This document shows positions 25,401 through 38,081 of a DNA stretch of 64,000 bases, in pieces. The stretch covers positions 1 through 64,000 of the forward strand of contig VZSF01000743.1 in NCBI GenBank assembly GCA_013398295.1. The letters are read 5' to 3'. A program made the translations under genes and the position numbers. The notes beneath the pieces are model-generated. The model was not told the DNA's origin and did not search any database. It saw only the letters and a program-made list of their open reading frames with translations. Within the stretch, counting starts at the first letter, position 1, and every line of letters begins with the position of its first letter. Origin of the DNA: Chionis minor. Lineage: Eukaryota; Chordata; Aves; Charadriiformes; Chionididae.

Positions 25401-26389
25401 GCAACGATCACAACAATTTGCAAATCTATATTGATATATTACTAATATGCAGTTTTGAAATCAAGAAGTAGGGCAGCTGCTCATTTGTAGCTCAGGAATG
25501 TCCAGACTGCTGCGAACTATAGCTATTCCTATCTGTGAGGATAGCTGCCAGAGGCCCTTTCAGGCTGATAAAATTATAATGAATAAAATGAGTATACAAA
25601 AACCACTGTTCTACCTCTTCCTCTTTCCTACAATGAAAACCAAACTGTTCAAGAGTAAAAACGTTTTTTTCCACTTTCTGTGTGCAGCAGATATGTAAAA
25701 CTGCTGACTGACTGATCTAAGCTAAAGGTAATAATTATGGCTTTTATCTTTAAGTGACAGAAAAACTCCCAGGAAATCTATGCCTGATAAAGGTGAGTTC
25801 TTTACTTTCATTGGTTTGATAGATAGTCAGCAGCAAAGTGTAATAAACTGGTTTTCTTTCTTCTTGCTTATTTATCCTAGGGATGGTTATAGACTTTATC
25901 ACATGAGAAATAGTTCTTTGTTTATTTATGCATGACATTAATTCCTCCTCCTTTTTTTTAAAAAGGTCATGTATGGGAAAGCTCCATGATATATACCAGC
26001 TTCTCTAATAATCAGGGGATGTGGGGGTGTGTGTCTAGGGGGGATATAGGTCTAATTTAAGTACTTTTTTATTACATTCTTGTTCAGCTTCTAAATTATT
26101 TATCTAGTTAAAAGCCAGAAATATTACCTCTGGAATTATCTGCAACACTTTGTTTAGCATATTCTTATATCTTCTTCCCTTAGACAAGTTTGCATGTATT
26201 TTTTTCCTCTTTCCTGTAGGTTAAATGCTAGGTTAGGGAAACCTGCTGAAGAAAAGCAAGCCTTGAAAGCTTTCTAGCCTGTTACTGTCTTACTTTTTCA
26301 ATATTGACTGTTACTGCACGTTACAGGATTCATCACATTCTTTGACTGAATTTCGTGTCACCTGTCTAGAAGAGGCAATGGGACCTTTG
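19441..26389. other. Unique AT-rich DNA, no recognisable gene
   Basis: About 7 kb without transposon, RNA gene or recognised protein. There are short T runs (for example near 20970, 22500 and 24450) and a G-rich patch at about 26015-26045. The open frames are all short and unconvincing. Confidence 0.6.
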
Positions 26390-27289
26390 GCAGCAGGTTG
26401 GCCAACTTGGTGAGGTGAGCTTTAAGCTGAAGGACTCAGAAAGTGGGGTCCAAAATCTCAATGTTCACGCCACTGCAACCAACTGGGGAGTAAGCCAGGC
26501 CAACCAGAGCAACCAATGTCGCTTAGTTGACTCCCAAGATGTGAACAGGAAGACCAACCACCTCAAGCATATGTATACCAGTGCACGCATCCCGGGGAAC
26601 AAACAGGACGAACTGGAGCTCTGTGCCCAATAAGAAAGTTCGGATATCATAGGAATAATTGAAACATGGTGGGACAACTCACATGACTGGAGGATCACGT
26701 TGGATGGCTATAGGCTGTTTTGTAAAGACAGGCAGGGAAGAAGAGGAGGAGGAGTCGCGCTCTATATTAAGGAGAACCTTGAATATGTAGAATTGAATTA
26801 AAGCGATTGTGGAAGCCCTATTGGATCCCTCTGGGTTGAGATCAGAGGCGTCGTCTCCAAGGGGAATCTTACATTAAGCATCTGCTACCAACCTCCAAAC
26901 CAAGATGAACAGGCCAGTAAAGCAGTATTTGGGTCACTTAAGCAAGCTTGTGGTCAATAGAAACTGGTTTTTATGGCTGACTTCAACTCCTCAGACATTT
27001 GTTGGCAGAACAACACAGCAGCTCACATGTCACCCATAAGTTCCTGGAATGCATAGAGGACTGCTTCCTCGTACAAACATTATAAATGCCAAACAGGAAT
27101 GAGGCCCTGCTGGACTTGTTACTCACAAACCAAGAACACCTGTTTTGTAATATCTCAGTTAGCGATAACCTTGACTGCAGTGATCACAGTATTGTAGGGT
27201 CTGGGATCCTGCTGAGCATGCTTAAGGTTAGTACTAAGACAAAGTTTTTAGATTTTAGAAGAAACTTCAGCTTGCTCAGAGCTCATTTG
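26390..27289 (+). mobile_element. CR1 LINE endonuclease fragment, first partial copy
   Basis: Starts with the CR1 segment upstream of ORF2 (near GGTGAGGTGAGCTTTAAGCTG) and enters the endonuclease domain. The ETWW motif with its catalytic glutamate is encoded at 26661-26672 (IGIIETWWDNSHDW). The motif GYRLFCKDRQGRRGGGVALY follows, and SDH is at 27179-27187. In-frame stops show it is dead. The sequence is cut by an N at 27290 and then restarts with a repeat of 26723-27289, so this is probably a misassembled first half of one element. Confidence 0.88.
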
Positions 27290-27290
27290 N
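27290..27290. other. Assembly gap marker (N)
   Basis: A single N. Sequence immediately after it repeats 26723-27289 at offset 568, so the N is a join between overlapping pieces, not a simple ambiguous base. Confidence 0.95.
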
Positions 27291-28105
27291 TAAAGACAGG
27301 CAGGGAAGAAGAGGAGGAGGAGTCGCGCTCTATATTAAGGAGAACCTTGAATATGTAGAATTGAATTAAAGCGATTGTGGAAGCCCTATTGGATCCCTCT
27401 GGGTTGAGATCAGAGGCGTCGTCTCCAAGGGGAATCTTACATTAAGCATCTGCTACCAACCTCCAAACCAAGATGAACAGGCCAGTAAAGCAGTATTTGG
27501 GTCACTTAAGCAAGCTTGTGGTCAATAGAAACTGGTTTTTATGGCTGACTTCAACTCCTCAGACATTTGTTGGCAGAACAACACAGCAGCTCACATGTCA
27601 CCCATAAGTTCCTGGAATGCATAGAGGACTGCTTCCTCGTACAAACATTATAAATGCCAAACAGGAATGAGGCCCTGCTGGACTTGTTACTCACAAACCA
27701 AGAACACCTGTTTTGTAATATCTCAGTTAGCGATAACCTTGGCTGCAGTGATCACAGTATTGTAGGGTCTGGGATCCTGCTGAGCATGCTTAAGGTTAGT
27801 ACTAAGACAAAGTTTTTAGATTTTAGAAGAAACTTCAGCTTGCTCAGAGCTCATTTGTGAGGGATTTTGTGGGAAACTTCCATAAAGGATAAAGGATCTA
27901 GCAAGCACTGGGAGTTTTTCAAGAACACTCTCCTGGAAGCACAGAAACAATTCATCCCCTTTAAAGGCAAGGGAAGTAGGTGGAGCGAGAGACCCCCTTG
28001 GCTTAACTGCGAGGTTCTGAGTCTGCTCAAAACCAAAAGAAAACTGTACCAGAGATGGAAAAGCAAACAAATACCTGTTGAGAACTTCAAGACTGGGTGA
28101 GATGA
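27291..28105 (+). mobile_element. CR1 LINE endonuclease fragment, second copy (fuller)
   Basis: Repeats 26723-27289 up to position 27857; the one difference I found is A at 27174 versus G at 27742. It then continues through the endonuclease-RT linker (SSKHWEFFKNTLLEAQKQF, WLNCEVLSLLKTKRKLYQRW). Similarity ends near 28105 without any RT or 3' UTR. That is unusual because CR1 copies are normally 5' truncated and keep their 3' end. Stops interrupt the reading frame. Confidence 0.88.
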
Positions 28106-29632
28106 ATAATCAAGGAGTTGATTAGCAAATTTTGTATAATTTTATAAGAGGATTCTGTTCAGTCCTCTGTTAAAGGAAATTCTGGGCCAGACCTCCTGCA
28201 GAAATTTATGAAATGGACCAATGCCTCTCCAGTTCAGAGAGACTGCACAAGTTCTAGCTCATGGTTGCTCTTCAGGTCATTGGTCTTAACCTGTACTCAG
28301 TTATTTGGGTCTGAAAGGCTGACTCTGTCCTTTACATCATTTAGAAATTAGGTGCAGAAGGAGATGGTAGCAGAGAAGGAGACTCAAACAGAGCGGTAGG
28401 CAAGTTGTGATGTTCATCCACAGGGAACAGAGAAAACAATACATCTAATGGTTCACCAACTCATGAAGGGAAACAAATGTCTGTGGTTTTATGACAGTGA
28501 TGTCAATTAAACATCAATTGACAGTTAAAAGAGCATTTGTTGAGACTTAATAGGAACGATGATGTGTAATCTTTAATAGAAAAGATGATATGTAATCTAG
28601 TTAAAATTATAGGACACAAATATAATTAGATTTTCCATACATAAAAATTGTAATGAATATTTAGGCTCTTAATTGGATTTTAAAAAGCCAGCAATATCAA
28701 GTTAATAATTGTGACAACTAATAGAGTATCTCACTAAATGTCAGTATTTTTATTAATTGATATTTAATTTTCTATAACTGTCTTGGCAAATGTTAATTAA
28801 ATGCCAGAAAATTCCTTACAAATTTTAACATATTAATAACCTTAAATTATGCCTTTATTGCTTACATAATTGTAAGTTTATTACACAGCTACAGACTTAC
28901 TCTCTACCCTTTACAGAACTCAGGAGGATGAGGTTTCTATGGGTCAATAAACTCACCAGCTTATTAGTTACACAAATGGGAAGTGAAGGCTGGTCCTGTT
29001 TATTGTGTTCTTTCTGTGGTGTAGAACATATTAATTTCCGGGCAACTCCTAGTTCCAGCCAAAGGAGTTTCAACCAGGTGCAGTGTATGCTTTCCCCTAT
29101 TTCCAGGATACATATGGTAAAAGCTCATTAATTAGGGCTGTTAATAGTCTGTGATTCAGAAAAAACAATAAGAAGTTAGAATACTTACATTCTTGAAATC
29201 AAAACATTACAGCTGCTGTTAATGAATAAACATTGCCATTAACTAGCCTTAGCATTTGTAATTTAATTCATTCGGAACACGAGAAGAGAATTCAGGTCAG
29301 CATGACCAAGTGCTTTGTGTTTTATCAAATACTGCACTTATTTATCATTTGGAAAATTAGTGAGTATTTCTGAGCAATTCTGTATCTCAGACCACAAGGT
29401 ACTTCTCCTGACAAAACAAGTGCTTTTTTATAAGTAAGGCTCACTACTAATAAAAAATACAAGCAAGTCCAGGACTTTTCTTTTCATTTCTAAATCCAAA
29501 AATTTTCTGGATCATTATTTAGATACCTAGGGTCCCACATGTACAAGAACAATTTCAGCACCAGTGGCTTGTTTTCTGTTTTCTTCAGCTTCTGTGCAAA
29601 AATAATCTATGGTTATTTGCAGAAGCACCAGG
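27308..29632. repeat. 2325 bp segment duplicated at 29634-31958, copy 1
   Basis: Contains the CR1 fragment (to about 28105) and about 1.5 kb of non-repetitive AT-rich flank. The whole segment recurs at offset 2326 with one difference seen by eye (T at 28087, A at 30413). It is bounded on the right by N at 29633. Because unique flank is duplicated along with the CR1, this is not two insertions. Confidence 0.93.
28106..29632. other. Unique AT-rich flank of the CR1 fragment
   Basis: About 1.5 kb, strongly AT-rich around 28500-28900, with no recognised element or gene. It recurs at 30432-31958. Confidence 0.6.
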
Positions 29633-29633
29633 N
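29633..29633. other. Assembly gap marker (N)
   Basis: A single N. The sequence to its left continues at 31959 in the later copy (both left sides end GCAGAAGCACCAGG), and the sequence to its right restarts a copy of 27308 onward. Confidence 0.95.
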
Positions 29634-30431
29634 GAAGAGGAGGAGGAGTCGCGCTCTATATTAAGGAGAACCTTGAATATGTAGAATTGAATTAAAGCGA
29701 TTGTGGAAGCCCTATTGGATCCCTCTGGGTTGAGATCAGAGGCGTCGTCTCCAAGGGGAATCTTACATTAAGCATCTGCTACCAACCTCCAAACCAAGAT
29801 GAACAGGCCAGTAAAGCAGTATTTGGGTCACTTAAGCAAGCTTGTGGTCAATAGAAACTGGTTTTTATGGCTGACTTCAACTCCTCAGACATTTGTTGGC
29901 AGAACAACACAGCAGCTCACATGTCACCCATAAGTTCCTGGAATGCATAGAGGACTGCTTCCTCGTACAAACATTATAAATGCCAAACAGGAATGAGGCC
30001 CTGCTGGACTTGTTACTCACAAACCAAGAACACCTGTTTTGTAATATCTCAGTTAGCGATAACCTTGGCTGCAGTGATCACAGTATTGTAGGGTCTGGGA
30101 TCCTGCTGAGCATGCTTAAGGTTAGTACTAAGACAAAGTTTTTAGATTTTAGAAGAAACTTCAGCTTGCTCAGAGCTCATTTGTGAGGGATTTTGTGGGA
30201 AACTTCCATAAAGGATAAAGGATCTAGCAAGCACTGGGAGTTTTTCAAGAACACTCTCCTGGAAGCACAGAAACAATTCATCCCCTTTAAAGGCAAGGGA
30301 AGTAGGTGGAGCGAGAGACCCCCTTGGCTTAACTGCGAGGTTCTGAGTCTGCTCAAAACCAAAAGAAAACTGTACCAGAGATGGAAAAGCAAACAAATAC
30401 CTGTTGAGAACTACAAGACTGGGTGAGATGA
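29634..30431 (+). mobile_element. CR1 LINE endonuclease fragment, third copy
   Basis: Same endonuclease and linker fragment as 27308-28105. The SDH box is at 30073-30081, and G at 30068 agrees with copy two. It counts as part of the duplicated segment, not as an independent insertion. Confidence 0.88.
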
Positions 30432-31958
30432 ATAATCAAGGAGTTGATTAGCAAATTTTGTATAATTTTATAAGAGGATTCTGTTCAGTCCTCTGTTAAA
30501 GGAAATTCTGGGCCAGACCTCCTGCAGAAATTTATGAAATGGACCAATGCCTCTCCAGTTCAGAGAGACTGCACAAGTTCTAGCTCATGGTTGCTCTTCA
30601 GGTCATTGGTCTTAACCTGTACTCAGTTATTTGGGTCTGAAAGGCTGACTCTGTCCTTTACATCATTTAGAAATTAGGTGCAGAAGGAGATGGTAGCAGA
30701 GAAGGAGACTCAAACAGAGCGGTAGGCAAGTTGTGATGTTCATCCACAGGGAACAGAGAAAACAATACATCTAATGGTTCACCAACTCATGAAGGGAAAC
30801 AAATGTCTGTGGTTTTATGACAGTGATGTCAATTAAACATCAATTGACAGTTAAAAGAGCATTTGTTGAGACTTAATAGGAACGATGATGTGTAATCTTT
30901 AATAGAAAAGATGATATGTAATCTAGTTAAAATTATAGGACACAAATATAATTAGATTTTCCATACATAAAAATTGTAATGAATATTTAGGCTCTTAATT
31001 GGATTTTAAAAAGCCAGCAATATCAAGTTAATAATTGTGACAACTAATAGAGTATCTCACTAAATGTCAGTATTTTTATTAATTGATATTTAATTTTCTA
31101 TAACTGTCTTGGCAAATGTTAATTAAATGCCAGAAAATTCCTTACAAATTTTAACATATTAATAACCTTAAATTATGCCTTTATTGCTTACATAATTGTA
31201 AGTTTATTACACAGCTACAGACTTACTCTCTACCCTTTACAGAACTCAGGAGGATGAGGTTTCTATGGGTCAATAAACTCACCAGCTTATTAGTTACACA
31301 AATGGGAAGTGAAGGCTGGTCCTGTTTATTGTGTTCTTTCTGTGGTGTAGAACATATTAATTTCCGGGCAACTCCTAGTTCCAGCCAAAGGAGTTTCAAC
31401 CAGGTGCAGTGTATGCTTTCCCCTATTTCCAGGATACATATGGTAAAAGCTCATTAATTAGGGCTGTTAATAGTCTGTGATTCAGAAAAAACAATAAGAA
31501 GTTAGAATACTTACATTCTTGAAATCAAAACATTACAGCTGCTGTTAATGAATAAACATTGCCATTAACTAGCCTTAGCATTTGTAATTTAATTCATTCG
31601 GAACACGAGAAGAGAATTCAGGTCAGCATGACCAAGTGCTTTGTGTTTTATCAAATACTGCACTTATTTATCATTTGGAAAATTAGTGAGTATTTCTGAG
31701 CAATTCTGTATCTCAGACCACAAGGTACTTCTCCTGACAAAACAAGTGCTTTTTTATAAGTAAGGCTCACTACTAATAAAAAATACAAGCAAGTCCAGGA
31801 CTTTTCTTTTCATTTCTAAATCCAAAAATTTTCTGGATCATTATTTAGATACCTAGGGTCCCACATGTACAAGAACAATTTCAGCACCAGTGGCTTGTTT
31901 TCTGTTTTCTTCAGCTTCTGTGCAAAAATAATCTATGGTTATTTGCAGAAGCACCAGG
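29634..31958. repeat. 2325 bp segment, copy 2
   Basis: Matches 27308-29632 essentially base for base, including unique flank. It begins immediately after the N and ends exactly where copy 1 meets its N, then continues into unique sequence at 31959. Confidence 0.93.
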
Positions 31959-32190
31959 TGTGGAGTTGGAGGAAAATTCAGGTCTGTGAGGAGGCTGACA
32001 AGTCAGATCTATGACTGTAACCCCCCTACTTTTCAGGGAAATAATTTCCTGTATTATTGAAAGAGTGAATGTTCTTGGATTGTTTTTCCATTTTTTTGGA
32101 GAGGAATATTAGTTTATCTAAACTATAGTAAGTTTCTCTAATCTGTATGTTACATTTTGGCCAATGGGGCAAGTTTTCCTTGTAGGTACA
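31959..32190. other. Unique DNA between duplication and LTR
   Basis: Short single-copy stretch with nothing recognised. Its last five bases (GTACA) may be the left target-site duplication of the adjoining LTR. Confidence 0.6.
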
Positions 32191-32803
32191 TGTTATGGTT
32201 TAAGCCCACCCACCAGCTAGGGTGGGGTTAAACCTACCCTAGGACATGCAGCTGCTTGCTCGCTCTCTCTCCCCACAGTGGGATGGGAAAGAGAAACAGA
32301 AGAGTAAAAGTGAGAAAAACCTCATGAGTTGAGATAAAGACAGTTTAACAGGTAAAGCAAAACCCAAGCAAGCAAAGCAAAAAAAGGAATTCATTCACTA
32401 CTTCCCAACAGCAGGCAGGTGTTCAACCATCCCCAGGAAAGCCGGGCTCCATCATGCATTAACAGTTACTAGGGAAGACAAACACCATCACTCTGAACAC
32501 CCATCCCCTCCCTTCCTTCTTCTTCCCCTAGCTTTATATACTGAGCATGGTGTCATATGGTATGGGATATCCCTTTGGTCAGTTGGGGTCAGCTGTCCCA
32601 GTTGTGTCCCTCTTCCAACTTCTTGTGCATTCCCAGCCTATTTGCTGGTGGTGCGGTGTGAGGAGCAGAAAAGGCCTTGACTGCCTAGCAACAACCAAAA
32701 CCATTACTGTGGTATCAACAGTATTACCATCCCAAACCCCAAACATAGCACTATACCAGCTGCTAGTAAGAAAGTCAACTCTATCCTAGCCGAAACTACA
32801 ACA
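32191..32803 (-). mobile_element. Solo LTR of an avian endogenous retrovirus
   Basis: A 613 bp segment with TG...CA ends and imperfect inverted termini (TGTTATGGTTT at left, GAAACTACAACA at right). It is flanked by GTACA and GCACA, which match at four of five bases and fit a 5 bp target-site duplication. A TATA box on the minus strand (CTTTATATA at 32532-32540 on plus) sets the transcriptional orientation as minus. No gag, pol or env sequence is nearby, so it is a solo LTR left by recombination. Similar LTRs occur at 57492 and 61201. I do not assign a family name. Confidence 0.85.
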
Positions 32804-33608
32804 GCACATTAGACAGGCTACAGAAAAAGTAGATAGTGATGTCTTAATCTCCTGGTTTGAGGTAAACTACTCTGGATGTTTGTGGAAGTCACTACGTAGG
32901 GCACATATATTATTCTATCTTAAATACTTGAAAATATGGAAAGAAATATTATCAGATGAGTGAAAGATTTGCCATTTTGTTTGAGAAGCGGAGTTTCTTA
33001 ATAATTTAGCACAAGGAGCAATGTTCATATTAAGAAGAGGAGGCTGCCAGAAAAGTCACTTGGGTGCAATCATTTTAATCCATGCCCAGTCCCTTCTCAA
33101 TGTGGCTGTTTACACACCTTGTATTTTTCGCCCCCAACAGATTACTTCTCCTTTGATTTCTGGCTAGAAGAATTTTCTTTCACTGAGTGAGAATTAATAA
33201 TAAATTAATCCTTGAATGATTTTCTGGCATCTGTGCTGTAGTAATTACATTGCTGTTGATCAGGTGTCTAAGACTTTAGGGGACCAGGCTTCTGCTTCCT
33301 TTTTTTTTTCAAGATGGCGCTTTGGAATTCAAGTCTGAGTTCTGGTAGGTAAAACATATATTCACAACATTGGAGAGAAGTTTGCTCTAGGTGTATGGGT
33401 GCAGCTAAAAGTCCTTTCAGAAACCAAAGTCAATACAGTACATTACGTGAAAGATACTGTTTTCCCTGTGTTTTACAAGTGTATCTTCTCTGGGGACAGC
33501 ATTTACAACCAGACTGTGTGATCTATTGTAAGGTATTGAAAGGGATACTGATATCAGAGAAGTTGACAGGAATGTATAAGGTCTCATGGTGTAAGCTGAT
33601 AGTAGATT
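32804..33608. other. Unique DNA, nothing recognised
   Basis: About 0.8 kb between a solo LTR and a CR1 3' end. It has a short T run near 33300 and no convincing coding segment. Confidence 0.55.
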
Positions 33609-34150
33609 TTGGTTAGGTTTAGGTTGGAAGGGATCTTAAAGAACATCTACTTCCAACCCCCCTGCCATGGGCAGGGACACCTCCCACTAGACCAGGTTGC
33701 TCAAAGCCCCATCCAGGCTGGCCTTGAACACTTCCAGGGATGGGGCACCAACAGCTTCCCTGGGTAACCTGTGCTAGTGCCTCACCACCCTCATGGGGAA
33801 AAACTTCTTCCCAATATCTATTCTAAATCTACCCTCTTCCAGCTTGAAGCCGTTACCCCTCATCCTATCACTACAAGCCCTTGTAAAAAGTCCCTCTCCA
33901 GGTTCCTTGTAGGCCGCTTTCAGATATTGGAAGTGGCTATAAGGTCTTCCCAGAGCCTTCTCTTCTCCAGGCTGAACAACCCCAACTCTCTCAGCCTGTC
34001 CTCATAGCGGAGGTGCTCCAGGTCTCTCATCATCTTCAGGGCCCTCCTCTGGACCTGATCCAACAGGTCCATGTCCTTCTTGTGTTGGGGGCTCCAGAGC
34101 TGGACACAGTATTCCAGGTGGGGTCTCACCAGAGCACAGTAGAGGGGCAC
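33609..34150 (-). mobile_element. CR1 LINE 3' end, minus strand, 5' truncated
   Basis: The reverse complement of the CR1 3' UTR (GGTTGGAAGGGATCTTAAAG, then GGGCAGGGACACCTCCCACT) leads into the last part of ORF2. A minus-strand frame at 33920-34150 encodes the CR1 C-terminal motifs [20 protein letters not shown] and [13 protein letters not shown]. The terminal TTCTGTG-type repeat at the 3' tip is degraded. About 540 bp remains, a typical size for a CR1 copy. Confidence 0.95.
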
Positions 34151-35374
34151 AGTCAGTTAGTAAGTAAAGTGCTTTGCCAAGTTAATATGTTGCAGCCGCA
34201 GTGGGTGATGTACATACAAGAAAGGTCCCACTGCAATTTCTAAATCATTGCCTGCTGTAACCTCAGAAAATCCCTTTTCCTACTCCCTGTCCCAAGCAAT
34301 GCAGCCTTTAGTGCCAGCACCCTGCTGCAGGTGAGATGACACGACCGTTCAGGTGTGCTTGTCCTCTGAACAATCCATTTTCTGTTCTGTATTTTACTGC
34401 TCTTAATGAGGAACTTGCTTCGAAGGTATTCTCTGATGGTTTCTGTCCGTGCGTGAGGGTGAGTTTCAGTTTGTTATTGAGGCTCTCTTCACCTCATCTG
34501 TACTATAGTCTGGATAGATAGATGGTTCATCAGACTGTAAGATTTCTGGTGGTTTAAGTCACATTGCAGGTGGACTGCTGTAGTTTGCAATGATTTTTGT
34601 GACACTTTTTTTCAGAATAACCTCCTATTTGCTGTAGCCCCTTCCTTTTTTTTTTTTTTTTTTATAAGGAACAGCTCTCCTAGCTTCCTTAATAAGTAAC
34701 ATACTGTTTCTTGCTAGTAAACTGGGTTGCACAAGATGTTCCTCATTCAGTTAGTACCTTGGTTTCCAACTAGTTTGTTATTACTCTGAACGGCTCCCTG
34801 AATTTTCCTTCCCCCTGTCTCTTTCTTCTTTTTGTCTGCTCATCATCTAGCTGTTTTCACTGCTGCTCCCATTTCCTGAGCCTGCAGAAGGAAAGGCATC
34901 TTTTGTTCAAGCTTTCAAGGGGCTCTGGTCACAAAGGCACCACATTGCTGCATATTGCAGGGGTACAGAGGGAGTGACACAGCTTGCAGTGCACCTCTGC
35001 TTCATGATTGCTTTCCACCCCATAGAAACTGGAGTGGTACCATCCTGTGAGGACAGCTCATCTTTAGCATCAGCGCCATTTTTCTCAGATGCTACAAAAA
35101 GAAAGTGGGATGAGAAGGGTGGGTATAAGTTCCTTCTAGAGAATTCAGTGAATCAGAATGATTTTTAGGCATTGATTTATTTCAGTGGCAGCAAAGACAC
35201 TGAAAGGACAGGACATGTGACCTGTTATTTTTATTTTCATTTTATGTTCCTCCTCAGTGGCACAGTGGCAGAAGAAGCATTTTATCCATTTCATTTATTT
35301 GTGATTATGGCCATTTCTTACCCTGTTTGGGCTTCCTGTTTATTTCTCACTGACTTAAAGTGATGGGTGAAAAT

Positions 35375-35435
35375 TAGCTATATGAGCTATATGAACTATA
35401 TATATATTAGCTATATAATTTATATATAATTTTCA
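35375..35435. repeat. AT-rich AGCTATAT-type low-complexity tract
   Basis: Imperfect repeats of AGCTATATGA and runs of TATATATA. Likely an old, degenerate microsatellite. Confidence 0.6.
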
Positions 35436-38052
35436 ATTAACTTGTCCTTAGTCCATAAATGTATCCTGTGGTGAAGTGCTCAGCTGGAGGTCTTTCAGAG
35501 GAATGTACTTATAGAGCCATTATTGCTGACAAATGGCATACATATTACCACTGGTGAAGATCCTGTATCTACCAGTGTATCAATAAGACCAAGGATATTG
35601 ACAATATAGCTCAATAAAACTGCAGACAATCAAAATGCACAACACATTGACGAGGAAAAATTTTTAGCAGGTATAAATTGCCACAGCATTGCTAATTTCG
35701 ACACAGTAGCAGTGATTTCCAGCAGTGTCAGGATCTTCAACATCCGGACATTGTTCTTTTTCCTTATTAAAGGAATATGTGAATGTGTGTGTGTGAGAGG
35801 CAGAGGGAGATATTCTTATAGACTTGATTCCAGTAGGAATGAAAGATGCCTGGCCCCTTTCTGGATCAGGGAACAGCAGTGATTCAGGCAGAGATCAGGC
35901 AGGTGTGCAGTGTACAAAGCTGATAGAAATTAGTGTAGCTCATCAAAACTAATAATTTGTTTGTTTGTTTAGAGGAGGGAGACAAAGAAAAACAAGCTCA
36001 AAATTACTATTTTTATTTTTTTTCTCTCTTTACACAGCTGATTAAAAAAAAAAAAAAAACCAGTAATGAGAAAATCTTTCCTTGACTTTTCTTTCAGCTT
36101 TATCAAAGTGTTAACTTTTCAAAAGTTCAAGTCATGAAAGAATCAACAAGGCTTCGGGTTTGGCACTTTGGCTACTTACAGGGCGTCGTGTTTAAAATCT
36201 GTAAGGAAGGTAAGTTCAAACCAAATTAAGTCAACTATTTTTGCTTGGTTTACTTGTAATAAAATTCCACAAAATCTATTAAAAAAAATATCACTCAGAT
36301 TCTTTTGTTACCAAAAAACATCACCCCAACATACTTCTTGTCTTGAAAGAACAAGCTAACCTCATTCATGATACTGTTACATGTTCTGACATTTGATGAA
36401 AACATTTCATTTTATATGGTGGCAGCATCAGTGAGTTTGCACAAGAACTGTGTTTCCTTACCAGCTATATATACACTATATAATATAGGTTTAATTTTTA
36501 AGGAAACAAGTTACTCCAGTCAATCCGGTGGTTTAGTATGCAATTGGTAAGTGCAAATCACCATGTTCAGTGGCAGAGTTGAAGGTTTTCTCTGCTGTGG
36601 CATTACCATATTATCTTGTTAACATTACAGATTTGAAGGACTGTCTGCTGCGCTTCTGAAGTAGTAAAGATTTTCTCGGGATCAGGACTACGTGTTAGGC
36701 AGTTCTCAGACAGTGAAGTGCTTAGTCCTCCACTAATCTTAAGCGACCAAGACAACAGTAACATCACTGTCATCAGACGGGTATTTTTGCCCTGCATGGA
36801 TTTTTTTTTTTTTAATGCTGGGTAAATAGGAAAGTTCAGGACCTCAGAATTACAGGCTTAGCTTTTGCAAGGATTCTTATTTATAGTTTATCAGATTTGC
36901 AATTTAAACTCAGATAAGAGTCCTGCAGTTTTGCTATAACTCCATAAGAAAGGGGAAAATTGTTGGAGATAAGCCATGAAAGCAAAAGAGCAGTTCAGTG
37001 ACAATTCGCAGTTGTCAAGGATATAATGTGAGAAAACAAAGGAAGAAACTGAGAATAGCAGTTACAATCAGAGAATTCTAAGTTACATGAAAACAAAAGC
37101 ATTTTAGTCGTTAGACTGAATAGGTCTATGTAATGTGGAAAATAGAAAAAATATATGGCTGTTACCAGTCAAACAGAGGTCTAGACACATATTTTGCAAA
37201 ACTATTAAGAAAAATAACGAAAAAATCTTTTATTTCTGTCAGAGTAATAGGGAGCAGAAGCTAAAAATTAGAAATGGGGAAAGAGATGTTGTTGAGAGGA
37301 TGGTAATAAAGCGATTTTTTCTGTAGGTCTTCTGGAACTCATTTCTCCATAATAGACCAACTAGGGCAAAATTTGGGCATAAATGTATCTAGTAAGAAAA
37401 TCTAAACATTTTATTAAAAGTGGAGGAGTGAATGCATTTTTACTCCTTGCAGACTTACCCAAGCTCATCAGCTACCCACTGAGATCAATAAAGAAACACC
37501 ACTTCATATTTGTGGACTCTGGATCATAATCTGGGTGAAATAAAATATTAAACTCAGTAAAATAGTACTATACTGCTTGTATAACAGTCCAGAGTTGTTT
37601 TGTAATGACTCATTTAGACTGCAGGAAGAAGTGGATTACAAAATATGAAATGCGTGTTGAACTTGCAGAATACGTGCAAGTAAATTACCTTACTTACACC
37701 GCCTTTTTCTCAGCCTGAATGAAGATAAGCCAAAAGTTATTCCATTTTGGAAAATAACATCCTTACAGCTGTTTATGTAAACAGAGATTTAGTGAAGCAT
37801 TGGCAGTATCTGCATTGACTTCTACCCTTGCAATGGAAATCATTTCACACTCATTGCCCTCTTTGATAGGGGTAAGCTGAACTTGTTCTCTAAACCATCA
37901 TGATACCACCTGAATTATAACAACCCAGCAGTCAGGCTTTATTGTATGTCTGCATGCTTTAAACAAGACTCCACAGGATATTCTTTCTTCTCTCATTTTC
38001 AGCTGTCTTGATTCTGCTATAATTTCCTCCCCCTCTCCCCACTTCCCCCTTT

Positions 38053-38081
38053 GGGGCCCCTGGGATGTGGGGGGTGTGGGG
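38053..38081 (+). other. Potential G-quadruplex motif
   Basis: Four G runs (GGGG, GGG, GGGGGG, GGGG) separated by loops of five, four and three bases, immediately after a C-rich stretch. It fits the standard four-run pattern; whether it folds is not shown. Confidence 0.55.

Noticed and set aside
27654..30186. Repeated 68-codon frame that looks like a conserved tandem gene
   Set aside because: It is the CR1 endonuclease C-terminus seen repeatedly because of the duplicated assembly block, not a host gene family.
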